A stretch of 27,089 nucleotides of DNA from Prorocentrum cordatum (lineage: Eukaryota > Sar > Dinophyceae > Prorocentrales > Prorocentraceae). The notes under the pieces were generated by a model that saw only the letters and a list, made by a program, of their open reading frames with translations, was not told the origin of the DNA and searched no databases. Positions 1 to 9,036 of this stretch are shown in pieces. Position numbers and translations under genes: made by a program. The stretch lies in NCBI GenBank assembly GCA_963575745.1, contig CAUYUJ010018057.1, forward strand, positions 188,596-215,684. The letters run 5' to 3'. Each line of letters opens with the position of its first letter. The first letter of the stretch is position 1.

Positions 1-1285
1 ATCTTGCTGACCGTCTTTCTCATCTGCAGCTTTGTCTCCCTTCCGTGCTCATCATTTCCCTCGCTAGGCAATCGCACTCTTCACACATGGCTTCTCCCTG
101 CTTGCCCTCCACCCCACTCTCTCGTAGACGACTGAGCTACGCGGGCCAACTCAATGCTTGCTTTCCCTCTCAAGTATCGAGCTGTAGGGTACTGCACCAC
201 CAGCAGCTGCAGCAGGAGGTGTGCCCAGGGCCTCCAGAGATCCCAGCAGGCCTCTGAAGGACCTCGGAGGCCCCTGGAGACCTACTTCAAAAAGTGCCCC
301 AGACATCCTGAGGTCTCGATTCGCCCTCGTCGTCGCCATCGTCGGCGCCGGAGCCGGCGGCGTCGGAGCCGGCGGCGTCGTCGGACGCCCCCCGCGGCGG
401 ACAGCGGCCCGCAGCGAGCGGACTTCTTTATCCGCCCGCCGAACCGAGCGGCGCCGCATCGTCAGCCGTGGTCGCCGGTCGCCGCCACGCCCGAGCTCGC
501 TGGCGCCTCCTCCGCGCGGGCGAGCGGTGGTAGCCCGCAGACCTCGCGCAGCGCAGGGACCTTGCCGGGCCGACCCAGCAGCGGCGCCGACGGCGACGGC
601 GACGAATGACGACGAAGACGACACCGAGGGCAGAAGGTGTTCGGCGCTGGTGGCCCTCCTGGGCGTTTCGGAGGCACGCAGGGGCCTCTGCGGACGCTCG
701 GCAACCTCTCCGGAGTCCTCCCCTCCACAGAACTCTGGCGGACTGCCTGTTGGCAAGACCGACGCGTCGCATCGATTCCGAGTTCTGGCCGTGTCGGACC
801 TCAGGGCCGTCAGAAAAATGGAGGGATGGGCCGAGGCTTCTGGGCTCCCTCCCCCTCCCCCCTCTCCCCTTCCCGTCCCCTCCCAGACCCTGGCCCTCCC
901 CCTGGCGCCCTCGCCTTCGCCCTCTGCCCTGCCCCCACCATCTCCCGCCCCCCCCCCCCCTTCTTTCTCCCCCCAGACTCAGAGGCTTCAAGACCTCGAG
1001 GAACCCCCAAAGCGGTGCAACAACTCCCCATAGTGAAGGGGAACAACTTCCAGAGCGGAGGTCGAGCCTCGCTTTGGGGCCTTGGGGGCTTCGTCAAAAT
1101 TTTAGCCAGCATGGGCCTCAAACAGTGCTTTCTTGTAAGTTACGCGGTGCATTCTAAGTGTTGCAATCAATTTCTGTTCGCAAAGAGTTGTCCACTCCAC
1201 TGCTCGCGCAAACATCCCACCCACCCACCCGCAACTTGGTTCGCAAAATCTCTTAAGACCGTGACGGTGGGTACCACATGGCACT
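1..1285. other. GC-rich stretch with no supported gene
   Basis: Several overlapping frames stay open on both strands, but none shows a recognisable domain and all are rich in Arg, Pro, Gly and Ser, as expected from GC-rich DNA. A 15-bp unit (cggagccggcggcgt) occurs twice in tandem at 349-378. A pyrimidine-rich, mostly C tract runs at about 840-975. Nothing identifiable as an RNA gene or promoter was seen. Confidence 0.6.
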
Positions 1286-2114
1286 TGGCAACGACAGCGA
1301 CGCCGACGACGACAGCGACAACGACGACGACGACGACGACGCCGCCGACAACGACTACAACGACACCGACGACGTCTCCAACGACTTCGACGACGCCGAC
1401 ATCGACGACGACGACGACGACGACGCCGACGACGACGACGACGACGACGATGACAACGACGACGACGATGACGACGCCGACGACGACGACAACGACACCG
1501 ACGACGACGACGACGACGCCGACGTCAACGACGCCGACAACGACGACGACGACGGCGGCGATGACGACGACGCGACGTCGACGACGACGAAGACGACGCC
1601 GACGCCAACGAAGACGAAGACGACGACGACGACGTCGCCAACGAAGACGACGACAAGGGTTTGAGGGAGGACGACGACGGCGACAACGGCGACAACGACG
1701 ACAACGACGAGGGAGGGAGGACGGCGACGATGCGAACGACGAAGAAGGAGGAAGGACGGCGACGCCGACGACGACAACAACGAGGGAGGAGGGAAGAAGA
1801 CAACGACGACAACGACGACGACGGCGACGAAGTAGGAGGGACGACGACGATACGCCGACGACGGACGACGACGACGAAGGAGGAGGAGGAAGGACGGAGG
1901 AAGGACGACCACGGCGACAACGACGACGGAAATGACCACGACGCCAAAGAGGACGACGACGACGAACACGAGGAAAGACAGAGGACGACGTAGGCGACGA
2001 CGACGACGACGACGCGGGCACTTCATTGTGAGTCGGCGACTTGGGCGGGCGCGGTATCATGGCAACGTCGACAAAGGTAGACGTTGCGGGCGAGTCTCCA
2101 ACGACTTCGACGAC

Positions 2115-2146
<32 letters not shown>

Positions 2147-2390
2147 CGACAACACCGACGACGACGACGCCGACGCTGACGCTGACGACGACGACGATGA
2201 CAACGCCGACGACGACGACGACGCCGACGACGGCGACGCCGACGACGACGGCGACGGCGACGACGACGACGACGAAGATGACGACGACGACGACGTCGCC
2301 AACGAAGACGACGACGACGAGGGAGGAGGGAAGACGACGACGGCGACGACGACAACGACCAGGGAGGAGGGAAAACGACGCCGACGACGA
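1286..2390. repeat. Interrupted GAC/ACG trinucleotide array, about 1.1 kb
   Basis: Nearly the whole stretch is built of gac/acg triplets, so each frame reads as a homopolymer-like run of Asp, Thr or Arg on the plus strand and Val, Ser or Arg on the minus strand. The array has internal higher-order duplication. The phrase gtctccaacgacttcgacga occurs near 1375 and again near 2095, and gtcgccaacgaagacgacga occurs near 1634 and 2295. The array therefore expanded by copying blocks of several hundred bases as well as by triplet slippage. The long open frames across it are by-products of triplet periodicity and are not annotated as genes. Confidence 0.9.
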
Positions 2391-2391
2391 C

Positions 2392-2574
2392 GCAAGAGCG
2401 CGCGCGCACGCTTTTGTTGAAAATCCGTGTTGCGAAAGCTTGTGTTTTTGTAGGTTTTTTGGACACACGATTTGAAAGCCTTCCGAAACCGATGGGTGTT
2501 GAAGAATTTCGGCATACGCGCGCGACGACGCGCGCGTCTGCACTTCGTCCCGTTTTTTGCAGAGGATTTTCGCG
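2392..2574 (+). repeat. Direct repeat unit R1, copy 1 (about 183 bp)
   Basis: This unit starts at gcaagagcg and ends at attttcgcg. It is collinear with 2684-2864 and shares blocks such as aatttcggcat(a/g)cgcgcgcgac, gcgcgcgt and gcacttcgtcc. It contains alternating CG runs (gcgcgcgcgc) that could adopt left-handed DNA. No coding content is recognised. Confidence 0.8.
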
Positions 2575-2683
2575 ACGGCACACGCGCAAGGGCGTTCGAC
2601 AGATTTCGACATGCGCACGCGCGAAGCCTGTTTGGTAGCATGTTGTGAAAATCTTGAGAAGCCTATGGTTTTCTTAAGATTTC

Positions 2684-2864
2684 GCAAGAGCTCGCGCGTA
2701 AGCTTTTTTGGCAAATCAAGGTTGCGAAACCGCGTGTTTTGTATGTTTTTTGGAAACTCGATTGCGAAATCCTTCCGGCACCGAAGGTTTTTGGAGGATT
2801 TCGGCATGCGCGCGCGACGGCGCGCGCGTGTGCACTTCGTCCTATGTTTTGCAAGGGATTCGCG
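2684..2864 (+). repeat. Direct repeat unit R1, copy 2 (about 181 bp)
   Basis: This is the second copy of the unit at 2392-2574, offset by about 292 bp. The two differ by scattered substitutions and small indels, so the duplication is not recent. The spacer at 2575-2683 has a further partial resemblance (gaaaatcttgagaagcctatgg), which suggests a decayed tandem array. Confidence 0.8.
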
Positions 2865-3943
2865 AAAAAGTGCTATGTTAGAACAACAGATGTCCCCGCG
2901 TATCGTTTTTTACAAGGGAACCTCAGGGGGGTCGATACATGTCGATACTGGCCCATCTGGGATAGTGTAAATTCATATTTAGGATGGACATGTGGTCAGA
3001 ATCATATATGGTTTACATACCCGAAAGGGGTACGGATAACGTTGGGGGGGGTAGAGTCTATTCTATTTTTAGAAAGGAGAATCAATGTGGCGCAATCTAG
3101 GTGGTTCAATCCACGTAATGCAATCTATATGGCGCAAAACAATGCACAGCAATTTGTTCACCGACAGGCACCTCTAGAGGGCCCGCTGAGTTCCCAAGGC
3201 CACGGTCGCCGACAGAGCCACCATCCCTGCGGCTTCTTGGTCCGAACCGAAGGCCGCGCGAGGGGACACGCAGAACGGCTGGGACAGCCACGAGCGAGAA
3301 AGACAGTGCGAGGCCATGCGGCCTAAACAAGGAGGAGGAGGAGGAGAAGGAGGAGAATGAGGAAGAGAGAAGGGAGAAAGATGGATTGAAGCGTTGTGAG
3401 CGCATGCCCCCATGATCCCAACGATCATTGGTATAAACTGGCACTCGGCAATACCAAACTGCCACTGTGTCGGAACATACCCCAGATTCCAGACAAGCCC
3501 CAGCGGAAGGAACAAGAGAAGGAAGCAATTGCAAGGCGATGCAATACGATTGCAACGCGATTGCAATGCAAAGCAAAGCAAAGCAATGCGATTGTAATGC
3601 AATTGCAACGCAATGCGATTGCAATGTAACTGGGGGGGGTGCAACGGAGCGGCGGCGACGGACGGGAACGGGGCCGCTGGTCCCGCAAATAGGCCTTGAT
3701 ATTGGCATTCATGGGGCGGCGACCGACAAGAACGGGGCCGCCGGGGCCGCCACCGGGTCCAGTTCTGCAGAAGCGAAGCAGGAACCCCCAACTGCGAGCA
3801 CTGTTCGGGGAATCGCTTATCTTTTGTTGCCGCTGGGAGACGTGGGGGTCCTGCCAGCATCGATTTCAAAATCGAACCGCTCTGCTGCTGATATGACTGT
3901 TCAAAACTCATCGCCTGCGAGCAACCAATTGAACGTGTCGCAG
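2865..3943. other. Intergenic stretch without a supported gene
   Basis: Roughly 2880-3170 is visibly more AT-rich than its surroundings, and no frame in it is coding-like. From 3200 to 3943 several frames are open on both strands, but they have no domain and overlap a short repeat. This stretch lies 3' of the retrogene on the minus strand and so includes its 3' untranslated region. No clear poly(A)-derived tract was found to mark the 3' end of the inserted cDNA. Confidence 0.5.
3525..3632. repeat. GCAAT / GATTGCAATGC short tandem repeat
   Basis: Variants of gcaatgcgattgcaa repeat in a degenerate array, with a run of aaagc (gcaaagcaaagcaaagc) in the middle. It translates as Cys/Asn/Ala or His/Cys/Phe repeats in open frames on both strands, which are not real proteins. 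Confidence 0.75.
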
Positions 3944-5725
3944 TCAGCCCTGCATGTACGAACCCCATGAACGTCTAAAGTGGCAGACGCCACGCGCTTT
4001 CACCCAATGCGGGCTACAATGGCGACCGCACTTATGGTAGTAGAAGAAATTCTCAATCCCATCCTTGCCCAAGTCAAGCGGCCCATACGAACGAGAAACT
4101 GAACATATCACAGGATCCGTCAAAACGTACGTGGGAGACCGTGCCAGTGGCGGGGGCGGACAACCTTGAACATCACACAGCAAGCATCTGCTATCTGATA
4201 TATGGTAGGAGAAATGTGACAGCGCCTGCATAAGGGCTTCATCTGCATCGGACATGCCAGTATTGCTATTGAACTTTTTGAAACGTTCGAGAAATGGCTC
4301 CACTAATTTCTTCTCGCCTCTCCCAATGACCTCCCACACTTGAGGACTGTTAACCTTCACGATATACGGCCACGACGGATTTCGCATTCTCAGCACATGG
4401 TTGAACGAATCGACGATGACGCTTGCTTGCCGAACGGCCAGCAGGTCTTTGTCAAAGAAGCTGGATTCATAGACGCTGCCTGTTTTGAACCACTTCACAA
4501 CGCACGCGTGCCCAGAGCGACGTCCTTCTCGATACACGCCCTTCGAAACATACCGATGGTCCCCTTCCCAAAACCGGCCATCCCATTCCTGATCGTTCTG
4601 TGCATGGCGTACACGGCTCGGTTCTTCGTACTCGGCGCGGCAAGCTTCGTTCTCGATCAATGACGTCTCATTCTTGACATGGTAGTCCTCCATGAGTTCG
4701 GTAGCCTGTTCGCATAGTGAACGGTGCCTTCCTGTTTTGGGTGACATCGTGCTGTCCCGAACATCTGAAGAGATGGAATCCAACGTATTACTGGCATATG
4801 CTCGGAATGCACTCCATTTCTGTCCGTCCAAGGAAATCAGCTGAGGCTCTGCGTTCGGGTTGAGATTTTTGACACATGTGGAGGGGCATTTAAGCAGTGA
4901 TAGGACTCGACAGAAGACATCGCCCAGACTTGCGTTTGAGGTACTTCGACTCAGCGCTTCCATCACAAACAACTCAATGAAGTACGATTTGGGCCTCTTT
5001 TGCGCCTCATGCGACGGCTCGAAATTGTACGCCCAATACTTGCACAGAAGAGCCAATGCACGAAACAAATGATGTGAATCACCGAACTCTCGTATAGCTG
5101 TATCCGCAATGTGAGAAGTGGCTGCAGAATAAAAAATGGCATCAGACGACTTCTGCTGAGGGTCTCCAGTGGTCACCACGTCAAAGCTCAACCCAGCTGC
5201 AACGACAAACGTCAACACGTAGAAGGGCTTCCGTCGATCACTTCGGAAATCCACATTTGAGCCAAAAGCTTGTTGAAGAGCAGCCTGAGCACGATCGTAA
5301 TATGACGACAGGTCAGAGCTGGAAAATCTAACCAATATCATCGTCATATCTATGTCTGACCTGAATTTCAAAGCTGTGTTCTTTTTGAACGAGCCACCAA
5401 CACGAATTTCCATAGGCCGGAATTCGTCGTGCAAGACACGAACAATACGATCGATTATGATCCGAGCGTGTTTCTTCTCATCAAGCCCGAGTTTTTGTTC
5501 TACCTGGCCTGGCCGCATAAGCAGAAGATCGCTGACGAGTGGGGCGTGAATCCGGTCTCCTGCGCAATCTGCCGCTGCTGCCGCAAAGGCAGACGACGCG
5601 TAATACGATAGGTTCCTCTTCACTTGTCGGTTTACAGCTTGTTTCTCTTTTTCCTCAAGGCTGTGGAACCACACCACCAGCAAACAGACCAGAAAACACA
5701 ACAAACATACGACTATCTCAAGCAT
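3944..5725 (-). CDS. OAS-like nucleotidyltransferase fused to an alpha-kinase, membrane-anchored; single-exon retrogene
   Basis: The predicted protein has 593 residues. Residues 4-20 form a Cys/Val/Leu-rich hydrophobic helix followed by a Lys/Arg-containing stretch, which suggests a signal anchor with the enzymes in the cytosol. Residues about 80-260 form an OAS-type nucleotidyltransferase: GGSF at 110-113, the RSDID metal-binding acids D124 and D126, a third acid D182 in FDVVTTG, and KSY at 246-248 in the helical OAS C-terminal region. Residues about 390-575 form an alpha-kinase: VVKWFK with the likely ATP-binding K411, LVEPF at 474, NSNTG at 486, SHFSYHISD at 503, CDVQG at 517, LTDP at 535, YGPLDLG at 547 and the zinc-binding HKCGRHC at 564-570. 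All hallmark residues of both enzymes appear present. The first in-frame ATG is at 5854, but it lies upstream of the spliced-leader relict and so outside the ancestral mRNA. The ATG at 5725 is therefore preferred. Product, substrate and activator are unknown. The domain calls are firm, whereas an innate-immunity or stress role is inference. Confidence 0.9.
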   Translation of the reverse strand: MLEIVVCLLCFLVCLLVVWFHSLEEKEKQAVNRQVKRNLSYYASSAFAAAAADCAGDRIHAPLVSDLLLMRPGQVEQKLGLDEKKHARIIIDRIVRVLHDEFRPMEIRVGGSFKKNTALKFRSDIDMTMILVRFSSSDLSSYYDRAQAALQQAFGSNVDFRSDRRKPFYVLTFVVAAGLSFDVVTTGDPQQKSSDAIFYSAATSHIADTAIREFGDSHHLFRALALLCKYWAYNFEPSHEAQKRPKSYFIELFVMEALSRSTSNASLGDVFCRVLSLLKCPSTCVKNLNPNAEPQLISLDGQKWSAFRAYASNTLDSISSDVRDSTMSPKTGRHRSLCEQATELMEDYHVKNETSLIENEACRAEYEEPSRVRHAQNDQEWDGRFWEGDHRYVSKGVYREGRRSGHACVVKWFKTGSVYESSFFDKDLLAVRQASVIVDSFNHVLRMRNPSWPYIVKVNSPQVWEVIGRGEKKLVEPFLERFKKFNSNTGMSDADEALMQALSHFSYHISDSRCLLCDVQGCPPPPLARSPTYVLTDPVICSVSRSYGPLDLGKDGIENFFYYHKCGRHCSPHWVKARGVCHFRRSWGSYMQG

Positions 5726-5810
5726 TCTCAGCACGCCCGAAGCAACCGAACCGAACCAGACGTGTACTTCCAAAAAGCTGCGGTTACCTCTGGAGTATGA
5801 GCTCGAACGG
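5726..5810 (-). other. Relict 5' untranslated region of the retrogene
   Basis: These 85 bases lie between the end of the spliced-leader relict and the preferred start codon. They remain open in the frame of the protein, so an N-terminally longer ORF can be drawn through them. Its first residues would be encoded by the leader itself, which argues against that longer product. Confidence 0.6.
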
Positions 5811-5832
5811 CTTGAGCCAAAATGGTTGCGGA
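5811..5832 (-). other. Relict dinoflagellate spliced leader (DinoSL)
   Basis: Read on the minus strand, these 22 bases match the conserved dinoflagellate spliced leader at 20 positions. The 3' part CCATTTTGGCTCAAG is perfect, and the mismatches are at positions 5 (C for T) and 7 (A for G). In dinoflagellates this leader is added to nuclear mRNAs by trans-splicing and is not normally encoded beside genes. Its presence in the genome immediately 5' of a reading frame is the known signature of mRNA retroposition. No second, tandem leader relict is seen upstream, which suggests a single detectable cycle of retroposition. Confidence 0.88.
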
Positions 5833-5851
5833 AGGGCGCGTCATCCAAATA

Positions 5852-6025
5852 CAATCGGGGCGTTGACCTAAAGAACCCTAAAGAAGGAACGAGGCCCCTG
5901 TTTCCCTTAACTTAAACTTCGATTCCCCATGGAAAACCTAAGGAAAACCCAAGGCAAACTGCAAAACAATCAAGGAACACCGAGCTCCTCCCCAACGAAA
6001 AGGGTTCCTGCTGTGTATTGAGCAT
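5852..6025 (+). mobile_element. MITE-like element A, copy 1 (3' end degraded)
   Basis: This copy is collinear with the better-preserved one at 17093-17272. Shared blocks include tcggggcgttga, ggaacgaggcccct, cgatt(c/t)cccat, aaaacctaagga and aacgaaaaggg. The left end reads TA followed by CAATCGGGGCGTTGA, so the flanking TA is retained. The right terminal inverted repeat has decayed past recognition. The element begins 17 bp from the 5' end of the retrogene's spliced-leader relict. Confidence 0.7.
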
Positions 6026-6149
6026 CGAATTCGCACTCTTTACTAAGAGCTGGTGCGCAACACTGCCCCGCACGACCAATCTGGCTCGCGTGCACACGCC
6101 ACTTGCGGCTTGGGGCTGCGAGTGTAGAGCACAAAGGGGGCGCGGCCAC
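6026..6149. other. Short non-coding stretch
   Basis: No gene, hairpin or repeat was recognised between MITE-like element A and the following palindromic repeat array. Confidence 0.4.
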
Positions 6150-6490
6150 AAGCCACCATCGCAAGAAACCGAACCCTGAAAAGCCGCAAAGCTTCTTTCC
6201 CAGGGCTTGGGCTTCTGAACCGACGGCGTCGCACGGAGAAACCCAGGGGGCCCTGGCCCGAGCAGTTTCTTAGCAGGCCGCGCTCAAGTGCTGTATTGTC
6301 GCAAGGATGCAAGAAACTCAAGGAGCCTTTGGCGCCTGGGGGTTTCTTCGGTAGCGGGCCGTTTGATTGCCCGAAGTGCAACTGGGACGAAACCCAGGGG
6401 ATCCTGGACACGAAAGTTTCTTGGCAACCGCGAGAACCCATTGCGCAACACGCGGCACGAAGAAACCAAAGGCACCCTGACGAAAGACAT
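6150..6490. repeat. Decayed array of AAGAAAC...GTTTCTT palindromic units
   Basis: Motifs of the form (a)agaaac and gtttctt alternate along this stretch: about 6163, 6192, 6238, 6267, 6309, 6347, 6390, 6418 and 6457. Several enclose a second inverted repeat, for example cccagggggccctgg and cccaggggatcctgg. This gives four to five imperfect palindromic units of roughly 70-80 bp. The open frames across them are not convincing genes. Confidence 0.6.
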
Positions 6491-6529
6491 CTGGCCTCTT
6501 GATGCGCGCCCCCACTGCAGTAGAGTACT

Positions 6530-6640
6530 GAATTAATAGAGCAGCATGGTGGTAGAGCAGAAGAGTAATAGAGTAGTTGGGTAATAGAACAGTGGATTCG
6601 TGCCGTAGTAGAGTAGTAGACAAGTGAGGTAACAGAGAAG
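6530..6640. repeat. Degenerate TAATAGAG/GTAGTAGAG simple repeat
   Basis: Short variants of aatagagtag, gtagtagagtag and gggtaatagaacag recur over about 110 bp. There is no coding content. Confidence 0.5.
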
Positions 6641-6724
6641 CAACGCGTTGTAGATGCGCATGGAGGGGTGCCCATACAGAGTGCGCGTGGTGGTTGTGCA
6701 TGGTGGCTGCGCATGTGGGGTGAC

Positions 6725-7100
6725 ATCGCTTGCTTGCTTGAGACATGTGTTGTTTGTGTATTGGATTGCTTGTTTGCTTGTTGGCTTCATTGCTTAACCG
6801 CTTGATTGCTTGGTTGTTAGCGTGATTGCTTGGTGCTTGATATCTTGCTCGCTTGCTTGTGTGTTTGTTTTCTTGCATTGTGTATGTCCTTGCCTGCTTG
6901 CATGCTTGTTCATTTGCTTTCTGACTGGCTCGCCCTTGTGCATGCTTGAACGCTTGTGATTACTTGGCTTTTTCCTTGCGTGCGTGCGTGCATGCTCGCT
7001 CGCTTGCCTCATTGCGTGCTTGCCTGCTTGCGTCATTATTTGTTTGATATGTGCGTGTCTTGGTTACGTGCTTTCTTGATCGCTCGCATGCTTGCTCGCA
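6725..7100. repeat. GCTT/TTGC-type degenerate tetranucleotide array
   Basis: The stretch is dominated by cttg, gctt and tgcttgc words (gcttgcttgc, cttgcgtgcgtgcgtgcatgc, gctcgctcgcttgc). The minus-strand frames read as Lys/His/Gln/Ala repeats. It is a diverged microsatellite rather than a gene. Confidence 0.7.
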
Positions 7101-7336
7101 ACACGTCATCGTACGTGCCAATACGGCAACCAACTTACCTGGCCGATCTTTCTTTCACCATTGCACCTCGTCCACTTGGAGCTAACGTTGGTAATTGTTT
7201 GGGGCCTCCTCTTCGGAGGGTTCAAAACTTCTACCTCCAGAGTGGGAGAAGTAAGGCTCCATAGTGAGGGAAGAGGCCCTTCCACCGAAATGTGTGCCTG
7301 AGGATCCTTATTGGACTTCCCCTGGAAGAGGCAAAG
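7101..7336. other. Unassigned stretch
   Basis: No gene or clear repeat is recognised here. The frames open on both strands are shared with the adjacent GGA array. Confidence 0.4.
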
Positions 7337-7640
7337 ACGGGAGGAGGAGGAGGAGGAGGGGGAGGAGGAGGAGGAGGAGGAGGAGGAGGAGGAAGAGGAA
7401 TACAAACAAGATACGAGCATAGACAGAGGGAGGAGAAGGGGGAGAGAGGAGGGAGAAGATGACCAGGATGAGCGGGGAGGAGGAAGAAGATGAAGAGGGA
7501 GGAAGAGGAGGAGGAGGGAGCAGGAGGGAGGCGGAGGAGGAGGAGGAGGAGGAAGAGGAGGAGGAGGAGGAGGGGGAGGAGGAGGAGGAGGAGGTGGAGG
7601 GGGAGGAGGGGGAGGAGGAGGAGGAGAATGATGATGAGGG
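7337..7640. repeat. GGA (GAG) trinucleotide array
   Basis: Runs of gga triplets with a, g or aa interruptions occupy about 300 bp. They encode Glu/Arg/Gly on the plus strand and poly-Pro, poly-Ser or poly-Leu on the minus strand. The purine-rich mirror-symmetric strand could form a triplex. Confidence 0.9.
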
Positions 7641-7889
7641 GGGGAGGGTGCAGTGGGAGGAAAGAAGAAAACAAGCGGGGCCCACTGGAGCTTGGCGCGC
7701 GGCTCCGGTCCGCGCGCACAGCCAGGCGAGGGGGGCATATTCCGTCCACACAGGAAGCCCGATTGATGGAAGCATGTACGTTGTGGGCGCCAAGGCAACA
7801 CATGGGCGACGCCCACCTCGCCGCCGACATGCGCCATGAAAACGAGCGCACGCTAATTCGCTGCCCAGCCGAAGGAGCGAACAGCCCAG
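7641..7889. other. Unassigned stretch between the GGA array and the LINE
   Basis: Open frames exist on both strands (for example, Gly/Ala/His-containing peptides around 7680-7850), but none matches anything recognised and no splice signals were convincing. Confidence 0.4.
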
Positions 7890-8573
7890 AGGATCAAGAG
7901 CCTCCTTGTCCTTGTCCTCCTCCTCCTTGTCCTTGAGGCCCAGCTTCTGCGCGAGTTTCGCCGCCTCGCGCTCCAGCCCGCCCCTCGGCGGCGAACCTGG
8001 CAAGTAGGTCGCCTGAAGCTCTCTCTCATCGCCGCTCGCCGCCATGAGAGTCAGCTGCAAGGCCTCCATCAGTCTGTGCCGGCAACTCTCCCACTTGTTC
8101 GCCCGCTGCTGCCCCCGAGCATGATCTGCAGATTGTAGCGGTCGGGAACTTCGGCCTTCTTCTTGTCGCACCAGCAAGCTTTGATGCGAAAGTGACGGCA
8201 AGGGGTAGCCATGAGCTCGGGCGCGTTCGGGGTCATAATCACCTTCTGCCAGTAATCCTTGAACAGATCCTGAGCTGGCGCTGGCGCGGTCGCTGCCCCG
8301 TCCGTGCAGGCCCACTTGATGAGTGCCTTGATCGCGTGGGGCCACGGCGGCCCGTGCTGATGGCCCTTGCCGTCCGCCTTGCAGCCTTCGGCGTAGGCGC
8401 GCCCCGCCTCCTGCAGCACCTTCGCGAAGCTGACGCCCGCCCCGACCATGCAGCACGTGGAGCAAGCGCCAGTCACCTCGGCCAACTCGCGCGCGTTGGT
8501 GAGAGCGAGCTTCGTGAGTACTAGTGGCCGAGCCGCCAGCGCGCCCCCCTTTTCCGCCCTTCTGCTCGGGCAC
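7890..8573 (-). pseudogene. LINE remnant: conserved C-terminal tail
   Basis: This segment reads KLALTNARELAEVTGACST, FAKVLQEAGRAYAEGCK, GPPWPHAIKALIKWA and, after a frame change near 8090, LPGSPPRGGLEREAAKLAQ. The 'Q.aGR.Ya...k..GHGpP....w.aLvk' pattern is the familiar tail of dinoflagellate RT ORFs. A tail this complete suggests that the 3' half of the element was inserted whole, as expected for 5'-truncated LINE copies. Confidence 0.7.
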
Positions 8574-8864
8574 TGCCCCCCCCCCAATCTCCTGAAGCAG
8601 GCGCGCCTGCCTGGCAGACTACGAGTCGCCGCCTGCCTCCCCCCCCCCCTCTTGCGCTTCGCCGCCCAGCTGGGCTCGTCGAACCCCATCGAGCAGCGCC
8701 AGTGGCAAGTCTTAAACATGAAGGCGAGCATGACGGTAAAGGTCGGCTTCGGTCTGAACTTGAGCCGCACAAACGGCGACTGTGGAAGGGGCCCTCGGGG
8801 GCAGCGAGCTCGAGCGCAGCGCTGAGCTGGTGCTTGCAGATGCCGGGAGCTAACGAGTCCAGCG

Positions 8865-9036
8865 CGCGATTGCAAGCCGAGTTGCGACTTTGGAACCGAC
8901 TGCAGCAAACAAAGCACGAGGTCCCCTGAGTAGCTGCCCCAAGCAGAGTTTTAAAACCGTGGGCCGCACGAACATGGGCGAGCCATTGCCTCTTGGCGAG
9001 GCACCACTTAGTACAGCCGTCGATCGTGCAACGAAC
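8865..9036 (-). pseudogene. LINE remnant: C-terminal zinc finger
   Basis: The frame gives a C2H2 finger with spacing C-x4-C-x12-H-x4-H (RCTIDGC ... HVRAAH), followed by a second CxxC (SCFVCC) that lacks clear His partners. A nucleic-acid-binding finger downstream of the RT is normal for these elements, where it is thought to help target binding. Confidence 0.72.

Noticed and set aside
637-1935. 432-residue plus-strand open frame ending in Thr/Arg repeats
   Set aside because: Its second half is triplet-array translation and the first half shows no domain or codon bias distinct from other frames.
1167-2807. 546-residue minus-strand open frame, Val/Arg/Ser-rich
   Set aside because: It is produced by the GAC triplet array, which removes stop codons in several frames at once. 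All frames are open and none has a domain.
3944-5854. Start codon at 5854 for the nucleotidyltransferase-kinase
   Set aside because: It lies 5' of the spliced-leader relict and so outside the ancestral mRNA. The leader bases would be translated.
7308-8573. 421-residue minus-strand open frame across the GGA array
   Set aside because: Only the part above about 7890 is meaningful, as the LINE tail. The rest is poly-Ser/Pro from the microsatellite.
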